A DNA stretch of 64,000 nt from Acanthosepion pharaonis. Taxonomy: Eukaryota; Mollusca; Cephalopoda; Sepiida; Sepiidae. Within the stretch, counting starts at the first letter, position 1; the number at the start of each line of letters is the position of its first letter. Where the stretch lies: the NCBI GenBank assembly GCA_903632075.3, contig CAHIKZ030005404.1:820001-884000 (forward strand), in the 5' to 3' direction. The translations under genes were made by a program, and so were the position numbers. Below, one piece after another: positions 31,258 to 42,199 of the stretch. The notes below the pieces were generated by a model. It had not been told where the DNA came from and did not search any database. It worked only from the letters and a program-made list of their open reading frames with translations.

Positions 31258-31443
31258 CAGTGTAACCCGGATATAAGAGACCCGGATATAAGAGAAACCC
31301 GGATATAAGAGAGATTTTCTATGGTCCCAATGTGTTCCCATAATTACCTAAACAAAATAGACAAAACTTGGATATAAGAGAAACCCGGATATAAGATACT
31401 TTTTCTCCGGTCCCGACAGCTCTCTTATATCCGGGTTACACTG
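31258..31443. mobile_element. TA-flanked inverted-repeat MITE, copy 2
   Basis: A 186-bp element with the same 22-bp termini as copy 1, TA at 31256-31257 and 31444-31445, and the same internal GGATATAAGAG repeats. The two copies are similar throughout, so the family was probably active fairly recently. Confidence 0.9.
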
Positions 31444-31448
31444 TAATG

Positions 31449-31513
<65 letters not shown>
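31449..31513. repeat. (TAA)n then (ATT)n trinucleotide repeat
   Basis: A run of TAA switching to ATT, directly after the MITE copy 2. Confidence 0.95.
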
Positions 31514-31954
31514 TTCAAAATATAAAAAAATTAACCAATTTAAAATTCCTCAAAGCCGACGAAAAATTAGAGGAAAAGCACAGGTTAATAAAATTAATAA
31601 AATCTTCATTGACTTCTAAAACGTTTTTGCATAATTCAGGTTTTTGCATAAACAGGCCTAATGAAAGCCATGTTGTTTTCTTTTTTAGAATTTCTCACCT
31701 TCTCACTTTGACGATCGTACCAGTTTCGTTACTATAGTAACCACAAAAAATAGAAGAATTAATGTTTAGTCGTACAAATTAAGTATTCATTTTGATTTTT
31801 TCTCTCGCTTAACAAACCACAAAAACCGCAATATATTTTCTACACACTTATCATGTACATGACATCAACGGAACTTTATCTGTAAATTACCTTAAAAATG
31901 TTATAGTTTTAGCCAAAACAAATTAATGTCTGTTTGCGTTCCTTGTTTGACCAT

Positions 31955-32400
31955 CGATCCTCCTATATAGTGGGGAAAGCTGGACAATCTCCTCATGAAT
32001 GAAGAGATCTGAAGCAGCAGAAATGTGGCTGTACAGAAGGATGCGGAGAATAGCATGGACGGAAAATATTAGCAACGTTGGTGCTTTAGAGAAAATGAGA
32101 ACAAAAAGGACATTTATATTTAGAATCAGAAAGACATAATTGAAATTTCTAGGGTACATAAAGAGATAAGAGGGCTTGGATTTGAAACTCACAGGACGTG
32201 TCGAAGGCAAGAGGAACAGGGGAAAGCCGAGAATAACCTACTTAAGGAGTCTGTGCAAATAGCTGGCAAAAGAGGGATTAGGGAGATAGCGAAAAGACAA
32301 ACACTGCAAAGAACTACAAAAGACAAGAAATTGTGGCGATACATAAACGTCCAAGGCTTGAAGGGACACGGCAGATATTGGAAGAAGTTTAACTCTTGAC
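31955..32400 (+). mobile_element. LINE 3' end fragment (RTE/I-like)
   Basis: Broken plus-strand frames give SWTISS, KRSEAAEMWLYRRMRRIAW TENISNVGALEKMRTKRTFI FRIRKT, LKFLGYI, GLDLKLTGRVEGKRNRGKPR ITYLRSLCK, LAKEGLG and a last part matching 'kRQTLqRtTkDrKLWR'. It is the same family as the minus-strand copy at 2025-2720. Confidence 0.85.
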
Positions 32401-34387
32401 TTCTCACTACAAATTCTTACAACTTCATTCATGAATGAAAGGCCTTTCTTAAACTCAATGTACGGAGATGCTATTTATTTTTAAATATTGATTGCAATTG
32501 TGGGGTTCAGTGTACCCGGATTAAAGGAGAATTTAATACGGGATACCCTGCCCACAAAATACAACGCCAATTTCAAGAAGAAACAACACGATAAGGAACG
32601 TTTGTAGAAAATAGTACATTGTATATTTATTATCTTGTGAATAGGGTAAAAAAGATTAATGCTTTAGTTCGTTTAAGCAAAATTGTGATTTTTTACAAAA
32701 ATGTCTGTGTTCGCTGTCTTTCAACGGAGTAGCAGAGTAATGTCTGTTTCTTTTGTTTTTGTATAGTTGCAAATGAAAAAGGGGCGATCAATTTAAGTTG
32801 AAAAAGAGAGTGTAAATGAGGAATAAAGATAAAAGGAAAATGTACTTATGAATTGTTTTGGAGTCAGTTGTAAATTTGTTGTTTTTGCTGTCCTTTCCTA
32901 ATCCACTTTCGGCTCTTAGTGTTGGGTTGAGTCACTGTCAGTCTTCTATGATCTCTGCGCCCTTCTGACTCGGCGACTGACTTGAAACTCTGTATTTATT
33001 GTTGACTTTTGTTTTCACACTGGCTCGTTATCTTTTTTTTTTGGTTTAGCAAATCGCCTCCTTTCATTGGTCAGAAAATTAATTTCACACCTTATTGCGA
33101 AATCTGTTTTTAATCGTTTTGATCCGATTTTGCGGGTGTGCAAATCTACTTTGTGTTTTTTAGTCATTTGTTGGAATGATATAGGATTTGTATCCTATAC
33201 AATGATCACTATACGAAAGTCGTCTCACTACAACCCGTTCATCCCAGTTCATTTAGGGGGTCATCCCACATTGTCTGCCAGGACGCCTGCTAGATAGCGT
33301 TCTATTCAGAACTATGTAAGGAAGATAAATACACACACTGATACCGTTTTTGCTCTGCGATATACCGAAACCACAGATCTTGTCTCCTTTGGGGGAGATT
33401 TCTTTCCTTCGACAAATTAATCCCAAACAAAACACGCGGACATCACACACACGCACACTACGGCTAAATATATAAATGTTTTCTTTTTTTCAACTTTCTG
33501 TATTACACGTAAAAATAATTTTCTTTATCTTTTTTTGTGACACACGTTGTTTTATATAAATATAAAATTCCTCCGTGTGTTGAATGCTTAAACGTGTTCG
33601 ATTCGTTTACTTCGAAAGTTCTCAACCTCTTCCCGTCACAATGCTAATAATCCTCCTGCTACAAACGGGCGACCAACAGCAACCTCGCCAATTCCAGTCC
33701 TGTCCAAAATCTATGAGAAAAGTCTCCAGGTAGTACTTTGTTCCAGGGCCCATGAGCTAAGAAGGGTCCCACAGCAACCATTCAATAATCCTCTCCCGCG
33801 AGAACAAGCACTTTCTACTACCCCCAACCCGGCATACACTTAAATTCACATACTCAGACATCACTATACTTATTACAAAACACTTACTTCTTTTTATTAG
33901 TATTTATTATTAATTATTGTAGGCCTAATTGTATAAATATATGATAACACCAAGCGCATCTACCTAGAGCCTCGGGGTAGATGCATAGTGTAATGATGTG
34001 ACTAGCGCATACCAAAGTTTTCGCGACATCATGTGCTTGAAAGTATTATTGTTTCACAAGGACTTTATATATTGTAATTATTAGAGAGTTCAAGATCTTA
34101 TGAACGTTTAAAAAGCATTTCTCTATGACAAAACCTTAAAGGCGATTAGTGAATATAACCGTAATTACTGAATTATGTTGCGTCATTAATTAAATATGTT
34201 TGTTACATTCTGTTATATCTGATCATGGAAATAAAGCATTTATGAAGGTTTACATATAGATTTACTGGACAAAAAATCCTCAATTTTGAGAAAAATCTTT
34301 GCCTGCCTCAGGGTCTAAAAGGGGTTCTTGTACCGTCTTGCAAAATTTATCTTCGAGTCCCTGGTCCTATCGCACCTCTTCGCTAAA
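32400..34387. other. Intergenic sequence, no gene seen
   Basis: About 2 kb of AT-rich sequence with scattered T runs and a CACACACACGCACAC patch near 33449. The longest open frames (about 76 residues at 33067-33297) show no recognisable family or splice context. Nothing else supportable. Confidence 0.5.
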
Positions 34388-35130
34388 CACTGTATATTTC
34401 CGCGTATAAGGCGACCTTTATATAAGGCGCAAATTTTCATTAATTTATCCTAAACCTTTAGTATAAGACGACTGCTTATTGATTATATAAAGATGATGTT
34501 ACTGGAAATGCTGTTACTTACTGTATCCTTAGAAATTCAAAATAAACGAAATAACAAAATCGATTCGATATCATGTTTTTCCTACATACGTCCGCTAAAA
34601 GGGAAACCATTTTTTTGTTTATGTTTCATCACGTTATCTCTTGCGAATACTGGTTCTTCTTTTCCTAAATCTAAACAGTTAAACAGCCTGGTGTACTTAT
34701 GGCCATTTACTTATACTCCATCAAAAATCACAAAATATTGCTAATAACAATAGGATAATGTACGATAATAGTACAATTGTTGGGAACGCAATCATAACTC
34801 GATGTTTACATTTTCTCAGCTGAACTCGTATGGATACAAGTTGATTTCATTGATATGGAATTATTCTTTGCATAGGCAATTTATTATGAAGTTATGCCAG
34901 TAATATATAAGGTAGAAATTGTTTTATTACTTTTATTATCAGTTTATTTAATAATGTGAATCTTTTCATGTACGTTATTAGTTATCGCACCAAGGCCGAG
35001 GTTAGACTACAGACAAACGTCACATAGAATTTAAGGTTTCTTTTTTAGAATTGTAATATAAAACAATCCCAGTTTTTTAAAGGTGATTTTTGGGATTTAA
35101 AGGTCGTCTTATAAGCGGAAATATACGGTA
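34388..35130. mobile_element. Terminal-inverted-repeat element of unassigned superfamily
   Basis: The left end is ACTGTATATTTCCGCGTATA AGGCGACC and the right end, inverted, is TACCGTATATTTCCGCTTAT AAGACGACC. A second inward copy (AGTATAAGACGACTG) lies at about 34461. It is 743 bp long. The frame at 34493-34744 (83 codons) has no recognisable transposase motif. Target duplication is unclear: C/TA at the edges. Confidence 0.75.
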
Positions 35131-35770
35131 TTCATTCACAAGAAAAACGCATTTAAGAAGAAAGTTATCCTTAACCTACTCAAATGGATAACTTTATTAT
35201 CAAGAATAGAGACAGATGAAATAAATTTGAATTAGCCAAGCAGTGAGAACATGCAAATCCCAAATCTGACCGTTGCAGGAACAGCAAATGCAAACACATC
35301 CGGCGCAGATCATAAATATCTCGTCGATTATATAGTGGAAATCCTTTACTAGTTAATTAATTGGTGTGAATACTAAAATTACCCAAGTCCACATAATAGT
35401 TGATGAGAAATTGCCAAATGAAAGCATTGTCCCTTCTAGATTCCAAAGACGTTTTTTCCTGCAAGATTTTCATTTTAATGACAAATCTATTAGGTATTTC
35501 CGACACTTCTAAAAACGTAATTAAAAAGACTAAGTTCATTAAAATGTTCAGTTTCAGATAAAATACCGGAAAGCAGTTTTATTGCAAAATAAATTAGACC
35601 ACAAATACTTACAGAATCTTTAAATCTACCTGTTTGCAAAACAATTGTACGAACAATGTTCAGCCCAGAATATAAAAATGAAATTAATAAAATTCCTTTA
35701 TCTGATAACATGGCCAAACCTATTAAAGATTTGTCTGAAGGTATCGAGAAAATGTCATGAATGACACTTT
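35131..35770. other. Intergenic sequence, no gene seen
   Basis: AT-rich; no gene or element recognised. Confidence 0.5.
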
Positions 35771-35774
35771 GTAC

Positions 35775-36039
35775 AGTATTATGGAATTTAAAAGGTTGCG
35801 TGTTAGTGTCTTGTGGGTGTGTGCGTGTTTAAGTGCGTCAATTAAAAAAGAAGCACACGAAAACTTGTGTTTCAACTACGCACTGTTTATTCTCTTCCTT
35901 TATATAAACTTTAATGAAACGAAATTATCAATGTCTCTTGGGTATGTCCGTTTTCTTTTTGGTTCAGGATTTGGAGTAAGTAAGTATTGATGGTCTAGCT
36001 CAAGACAGCCTTCCATAGAGTTAGAACAACCGCAGAAAA
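35775..36039 (+). repeat. LTR-like interspersed repeat, left piece (split by a PLE)
   Basis: Related over its length to 39900-40150: TATGGAATTTA..., GTGTGTGTTT..., AAAAACTTG.GTTTC, TTTATATAAACT (TATA-box-like), CAATGTCTCTTGG.TATG. It stops at AACCGCAGAAAA (36028-36039) where the PLE enters. Confidence 0.55.
36028..36039. repeat. 12-bp target-site duplication of the PLE, left copy
   Basis: AACCGCAGAAAA, identical to 38845-38856. Confidence 0.85.
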
Positions 36040-36257
36040 CAGTATTTACATTAGTCGGACTATTGTCCTCATCTTTGTCGCCATATTTGTCACAACGTTT
36101 CGGCCGTTGTACGCTCCGGCCTTCTTCAGGTGGTTGGAATTTCGAACTGAACCCTTTATTTCGATCGCTGGGGTGAGACTGTTCTAATTCCACGTGCCAT
36201 GTTTGATGGATGTCAGTTATCAGTTATCTCCCGCTAAATTTTCCCTCTGAAAGTTCT

Positions 36258-36345
36258 CCACTGCCTTAACCAGGAATTGAACTCACCTTCTTTGGGTCTG
36301 TCACTGGATCTAACCAACGCCTTTATCCACTGTGCCATGTGTCCT
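36258..36345 (-). repeat. tRNA-like segment inside the left PLE terminus
   Basis: On the minus strand: TGGCACAGTGGATAAAGGCG (A-box-like) and GGTGAGTTCAATTCCTGG (B-box-like), about 45 bp apart. An inverted twin is at 38517-38603. The short PLE derivative at 11924-12118 lacks this part. Confidence 0.65.
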
Positions 36346-36519
36346 TGAGGACATCTGGGTATGAACTTCTGAGTATTATAAACCTAATGTTTTCAGCATC
36401 ATTTTTACCAGTGCTCATATTGCAATTTTTTGCTGTTATCATTGCATGTCTTTACCAGAGTTCATATTGCAACTTTGTTATCATTGCTTTTCTCTGGCAC
36501 TCCTTATTACTGGTTCCCA

Positions 36520-38250
36520 TATTGTATTTATTTCTATGCTTGGTCGGCTCAGGAGATCAGGCGGGTGCCATACTTGGACATCATTGCCAGAGTAGAGGAG
36601 GTGGCCTTGAACATCCCTCAGGCTCAGGCGGATGAAATGAGATGGAAAGTGAGACAGGCCTTGGAGAGAGCCAACCTGCCCAGGTCTAACATAACAAAAC
36701 TGGAGAGACTGGCGATTGAATCACTACAGAGGAATGAGAACATCATCATACTACCGGCTGACAAAGGTAATGCGACTGTAGTGATGGACAAATCGGACTA
36801 TACAAGAAAACTGGAAGACCTCATTAGCAATGGTAGCTACAGCATAGTGAAGAAAGATCCTACTATGAAAACGGAACGCAAACTGTCACAGATCCTAATC
36901 AAGAACAAGGATTACTTCGCACCAAAGACGTATAGGCAGTTATCGCAGCGTTACAGCAAGTTACCTCACATATACGGTCTCCCTAAGATTCACAAAGACG
37001 GTATTCCACTCAGGCCGATTGTTGGTTGCCAAGGCTCTGTGTGCCACCCTCTGAGTCGCTTCCTTGTAGATATAATTGACCCATTGATCGGAAAGTCTCC
37101 TTCATATGTCCGAAACTCCGCCCACTTCGTGGAAATAATCAAAGATGCTCTCATCCTATCCAACCAGATAGTGAGCTTGGACGTGGTGAGTCTGTTCACC
37201 AAGGTACCCCACGGAGGAGGCACTCTCAGTAGTCAGAGATAGATTAACCTCTGACTCTTCCCTAGAGGAGCAGACCAGTATTCCAATAGATAATCTGATG
37301 GAGATGTTGACTTTCTGTACACAAACAACACACTTCTGAATGGGATCTCACATATATCGACAGGATGAGGGCTTAGCAATGGGCTCGCCATTATCACCAG
37401 CAATGGCGAATATATACATGGAATACTTTGAAGAAATGGCATTAGAGTCTATATCGCTAAAAGCCAACTATATGGTTACGGTACGTAGATGACACTTTCA
37501 TACTCTGGCCACATCAGGAAGAAGTCCAGGTTCTTCTGGACCATGTGAACTCAATAAGACCTTCGATACAGTTCACAATGGAGAAAGAGAGTAACAACTC
37601 ACTCCCATTCCTGGATGTACTAATATCTCGAAAAAAGAGAATGGGTTCAAGACATCCGTATACCGTAAACCAACATTCACCGGACAGTACCTCAATTTCA
37701 ACTCCCACCATCCATACAGCGTAAAGAAAGGGATCGTCCGATGCTTACAACACCGAGCAAAAGTCATAAGTGGCGATCCAGAGACGTTAGATAAGGAATT
37801 GGTCAGTATAAGTAGTACCCTTTAACGCAACAACTACCCTGGGTACATGGCAGCAGCCCCAAAAACTGGGATAGGCGGGTACAAGAGGAGGAGGAGGAGG
37901 AGGACAACAACACTCAGAAAACAGTCTGTCTGCCTTATGTGAAGGGGTTATCAGAGAAAATACAAAGGATCTGCGGTCCATATAACATCAGGACAACCTT
38001 CAAAAGCGTGACAACACTTCGCAGGTATCTCTCACGAGTGAGACCCCCCATAGAAGGAACATGACGAAGACTGTGTACGCTATCCCATGCAGCTGCGGAA
38101 AGGAATATAAAAAAGAGACAGGCCGCCCCCTCAAGGTAAGGCTTCAAGAACACCAGAAAGCTGTAACGCGAGGGGAAGTAGAAAAAATCAGGCGTGGCTG
38201 ACCACATATGGAGAGAGAAGGGAGATCACTGCCCCCTGTGGGATCATGTT
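36520..38250 (+). pseudogene. PLE reverse transcriptase + GIY-YIG endonuclease, frameshifted
   Basis: The open part runs to about 37242. It gives RRVPYLDIIARVEEVALNIP, IIILPADKGNATVVMDKSDY (conserved PLE N-terminal block), LPHIYGLPKIHKDGIPLRPI VGCQGSV (RT motifs 1-2), and QIVSLDVVSLFTKVP (catalytic Asp, D.vsLfT.vP). After a frameshift near 37210 come LTSDSSL, LTFCTQTT, GLAMGSPLSPAMANIYMEYF (RT4), ANYMVTV.RR (degraded Y-DD, RT5), KGLSEKIQRICGPYNIRTTF and CGKEYKKETGRPLKVRLQEH (GIY-YIG: the first YIG Tyr/Gly are altered to YKK/TG), then GVADHIW. At least five frame breaks are needed. It is not functional. Confidence 0.9.
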
Positions 38251-38516
38251 GAAGATCAACACCATTGGAAAATTCGTAAACTTAAGGAATCAGCCATATG
38301 CTTGGCCACAAAAATCTCCTGAGCCGACCAAGCATAGAAATAAATACAATATGGGAACCAGTAATAAGGAGTGCCAGAAAAGCAATGATAACAAAGTTGC
38401 AATATGAACTCTGGTAAAGACATGCAATGATTTTTTAAAAAAATTGCAATATGAGCACTGGTAAAAATGATGCTGAAAACATTAGGTTTATAATAGAAGT
38501 TCATACCCAGATGTCC

Positions 38517-38603
38517 TCAACATGGAACAGTGGATAAAGGCGTTGGTTAGATCCAGTGACAGACCCAAAGAAGGTGAGTTCAATTCCTGGTTAAGGCAGT
38601 GGA
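38517..38603 (+). repeat. tRNA-like segment inside the right PLE terminus
   Basis: The plus strand carries ACAGTGGATAAAGGCGTTGG and GGTGAGTTCAATTCCTGG, the inverted twin of 36258-36345. Confidence 0.65.
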
Positions 38604-38723
38604 GAACTTTCAGAGGGAAAATTAGCAGGAGATAACTGATAACTGACATCCATCAAACATGGCACGTGGAATTAGTCTACCCCAGCGATCGAAATAAAGG
38701 GTTCAGTTCGAAATTCCAACCAC

Positions 38724-38756
38724 CTGAAGAAGGCCGGAGCGTACAACGGCCGAAAC
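38724..38756 (+). other. Hammerhead-like core in the right PLE terminus
   Basis: CTGAAGA, one extra A, stem GGCCG/CGGCC around GAGCGTACAA, then GAAAC. The left terminus has the same sequence inverted (36097-36129). The layout is CUGANGA-stem II-GAAA with one inserted base. Stem III and the cleavage triplet are not clear. Confidence 0.5.
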
Positions 38757-38844
38757 GTTGTGACAAATATGGCGACAAAGATGAGGACAATAGTCCGACT
38801 AATGTAAATACTGTACATAATACCTCATCTCAGAAATATAGACA

Positions 38845-38856
38845 AACCGCAGAAAA
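38845..38856. repeat. 12-bp target-site duplication of the PLE, right copy
   Basis: AACCGCAGAAAA. Confidence 0.85.
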
Positions 38857-38990
38857 GTTTCTACTTACTTTCTCGTTGGAAAGTTTGTCCATTTTTTCAG
38901 AGGTTAGGGTAAGTAAGGATAAGTATCGTTATAATGGTCGAGGTCAACTTGGGCACTATTTTCATGGGCATGAAGGTTAAAAAATCCCCT
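38857..38990 (+). repeat. LTR-like interspersed repeat, right piece
   Basis: GAGGTTAGGGTAAGTAAGGA TAAGTATCG.TATAATGGTC resembles 40086-40125 and 35975-36000. It is the continuation of the repeat at 35775-36039 past the PLE. Confidence 0.5.
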
Positions 38991-39697
38991 TGGGTATGAA
39001 ATTAAGGAACTCTATGTCAAATGATCATACCAATAGCTGGGAAGCAAATGAGAATCAAAAGTCTGATCCTTGGGGTTATATGGTGATGTATAATAAAAGA
39101 TAAGAAAATAAAATAACTATTAAAAGTAAAAAATTGAGGTTCTTTATTTACACTATTAATTATATTGTTTATTTGAATGGTTAGCAAAACATTAAATAAT
39201 TGCCAATCAATTCAAACTTTATAAAATGGTAAATAATAATGTTTTCCTCATGGCTGGTTCACATATTTTAATAATTTAGTAAATATTTATAAATTTATGA
39301 ATAAAAACTTGTTTTCATATTTATTTTATTTTAAATTGATAAATGATAAATATTTCATTGCATTGGTTTTAATTGTATTAGTTTTTAGAATCTTATAAAT
39401 ATAAAATTATTCTTGTAAATAAGCAATCTAAGAAATAGTGTTTAATATTTTTGTTGTAAATTCTCAAGAATAAAGAAAACATATAAATTAATTTCCATAT
39501 GATTAGGTTTTATTACAATTCCAATCATCCCTTTTTAAAACAATAAACATTAGTGGTGGGTGAAAGTAATTAAAATAATAGCAATTTCAAGGAAAAAAAC
39601 ATCCTTTTGACACACTATTTTTTTGTAGGCATAAAGGTTAAAAAAATTCCTCTTGGGTATGAAATTAAGGAACTCTATGCCAAAGGTCAAACTAAAT
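38968..39697. repeat. ~0.66-kb interval bounded by a ~62-bp direct repeat
   Basis: GCATGAAGGTTAAAAAATCC CCTTGGGTATGAAATTAAGG AACTCTATGTCAAA at 38968-39021 recurs at 39629-39686 with few changes. The interior is AT-rich with no ORF. Confidence 0.8.
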
Positions 39698-39899
39698 AAT
39701 CTAAATATATTCCCATCATAATATTGTAATATAAATCCTCATTGAGAAGTTGAAAAAAGAAAATAGTTTAGAATAATAAAGCATTGAAAGATGCATGAAA
39801 ATTCTTGATGTCTTTGAGTCTGTTCACATCTAATGCTTATGCACTGAAGTGTCTGGAATCTGACCCAATTGTAATATCATTTCTTACTCTTTCCTGGGA

Positions 39900-40470
39900 T
39901 TACTGCTTTGGATTACTTTATGGAATTTAGAGTTTTATGTTGGTGTGTGTTTGTATGTAAACAATTAAGAAGAAGTATACAAAAACTTGGGTTTCTATCA
40001 AGGACTTTTCTCTTTTTTATATAAACTGTTGTGAAACAAAGTCCTCAATGTCTCTTGGCTATGCCCGTTTTTATTTTTGTCCCGAAGTTAGGGTAAATAA
40101 GAGTAAGCATCGCTATAAAGGTAGAGCTCGTCAACTTTGTGCAGAGTTGAAACGACCAAAGAAAATCTTATGCTTACTTCATTGTTGGAGGACTGGCGTG
40201 GATATAATGGTCAAGCTGAAGTCAACCTTGCGCTAGGTTGGAACGACGAAAGAAAAAACTTTATTTACTGTATAGGTGGAGGATTTGGAAAACACGTGCG
40301 AACGCCATGCGTTGGAAAGCGGAAAGAAAGTTTAGTCGACAGTGAACCGGGGAGAAGAACATGCTCCAGCAGCGACGTCTTTTCCCCACGTTCTGATACA
40401 CCTTGGAGCAAGAGGGAGAAACCAAGGGAAGAAGAAATGTTTGTCTTTTTATAGACGTAAACAGCTACAC
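39900..40470 (+). repeat. LTR-like interspersed repeat, longer copy
   Basis: Contains the TTTATATAAACTG TATA-like string, the CAATGTCTCTTGGCTATGCC block and a GGTTAGGGTAAATAAGAGTA AGCATCG block shared with 35775-36039 and 38857-38990. The last 150 bp (GGAAAGCGGAAAGAAAG...) have no other copy in the window. Confidence 0.45.
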
Positions 40471-40479
40471 CTAACGAGC

Positions 40480-41795
40480 GTTAGATGAAGCCAAGTGGGG
40501 TAATAAAATTTCATAATCCTTTGTTACTAGCATCATGGGAAAATGTATTTAGTTTTTTATTCAATATTATTATTCTATTCATTGATTTTATTTCATTTCA
40601 TTTACAGATTGATGGATCGTTGGATAATAGGCGAATAACAAACTTGCAGACTTTTGTTTGCTTCATTTGCGAAAAAAAAAGGAATTATAATATGTTGCAA
40701 AGAAATTCCAGAAACTTCTTGTCGTAAAGTCTTTTAAGTTTTAAAGTTTGAGCAAACCGCAGCCCACGGGCTACATGCGGTTCGTTTGGCTTTCTGAATA
40801 GTACGCCTAATCTCATGGGGAAAATAACATTTCTTGGCTTGTTTCTTTTCGTTCACACTTGTTCAGTCACACATTCTCTGATACATAACCACATACATAA
40901 ACAATAATTAATTACAATTTTTCTTGAATTTTTGAACTTTCGTTGAAAGTAACGTTTTCATCATTTTAAACCATTGCAGATTTTAACTAGAGAAGATCAG
41001 ACATGTAAATATCTTTTACTTAAAAAACAGGAAACGTTCAGAATCATTTTTTCTCTGAAGAAGAAATATATTTTTTATTATTTTTTTTTTCAAGTATTTT
41101 CAAGTGAATAAATTAGAAAGTAATCACACGAAACGGCGCGTGGTAATCACTCTGTTATCTGTGTTAATATTATAATAAGATTTCAGTTTTTTAATGATAG
41201 AAAAATCGTTTCACCAAAGAAAAAAAAATGTTCCCCCATTTCTAAGGCAGAGGCTTACACGTATGTTCTTCCGTAGTGAAACTGGTCGTCGCACCATCAA
41301 CCAAAAATTACCTTGAATCTTTTGTAGTAGTGCATTCCACCTTATGATGAGCCACATCTCATGCGGGTCACTAGTCGCAACGTCTTAGTCTCCAGCGAAT
41401 CACGTGTCACAGACAACATTCAATAGTCTCACTTACACTATCACCTGTTCGAAAATAAAATAATGATGACAAAAACCAGAAAAGCTTTGATATTTCTGCA
41501 TCAGATAGCAACAACTTATTTACGTGAGTGATGCTTTGACTAACATCAAAACAAAGAGAAAAGAAAACTTGAAAATAATTAACGAGGAAATGCAAGATTT
41601 CGTATCAACCATGCGATCCAATATTATAATTATCCGTAATTTTTTTTCATTGATATCAATTAAAAGGTAAAATGAAAGTTTACTTTACATTTTTACAATT
41701 TTATTTTAGTGAAATAAGAATGTTTGAAGACACTGTGCGATTTTGTGGTCCTGTAGTGAATACTAAATAATAATAAGTCCCTTTATCTACTCCCT
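40480..41795. other. Intergenic sequence, no gene seen
   Basis: AT-rich. No coding family, RNA gene or transposon end was recognised. Confidence 0.5.
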
Positions 41796-41809
41796 TAAAA
41801 TTCGCGTGA

Positions 41810-42190
41810 GCTGAGGAAAAAGACGGAAAGAAATTCGAGAGCCTATGTGAAATTTTATTTGGATTAATGAAAACCTTGCCTTCATGGTTTTCATTGGTCC
41901 AAATAAAATTTCTGAAGGTCAGGTTTCATTTTTCGTCTATTTCTTAACTCGCCAACTAATCTCTATTAGTTGGCGAGCTAAGAGACGAAAACAAAACCAT
42001 GAGCCTGTGAAATTTTATTTGGACCAATGAAAACATTGTCTTCACAGAGATTGGACGGTGAGCTGAAAAGAAGACGGAAATAAATTAGCGACCCTATGTG
42101 AAATTGCTTTTGAGCCTAATGAAAACTTTGTCTCCACATAAATTAGAAGAAAATGAAACGAAAATTGCGATCCTATACGAAATTCCTTTT
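41810..42190. repeat. Fold-back repeat of a TGTGAAATTTTATTTGGA module
   Basis: The module CTATGTGAAATTTTATTTGG ATTAATGAAAACCTTG occurs at 41848, inverted at 41889-41911 (CATTGGTCCAAATAAAATTT C), and again direct at 42007 and 42090. Between the second and third lies a near-perfect hairpin, AACTCGCCAACTAAT / ATTAGTTGGCGAGCT (41945-41979), extended by TCGTCT/AGACGA arms. Probably a non-autonomous fold-back element. Confidence 0.75.
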
Positions 42191-42199
42191 TATATAAAA

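Larger units (their letters stand above)
36040..38844 (+). mobile_element. Penelope-like element with ~0.5-kb inverted termini
   Basis: A 2.8-kb element bounded by AACCGCAGAAAA on both sides. Inverted terminal repeats: about 36040-36557 and 38314-38814, followed on the right by a unique end (CATAATACCTCATCTCAGAA ATATAGAC). Both termini contain a hammerhead-like motif (36097-36129, 38724-38756) and a tRNA-like segment (36258-36345, 38517-38603). Between them is the RT/endonuclease ORF relic. Family knowledge: PLEs often carry terminal repeats in inverted or direct order and hammerhead motifs within them. Confidence 0.9.

Noticed and set aside
36900..36990. Retroviral or LTR-type reverse transcriptase
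   Set aside because: The GLPKIHK, PLRPIV and LDVVSLFT motifs with a C-terminal GIY-YIG region are Penelope-like; no gag, protease or integrase seen.
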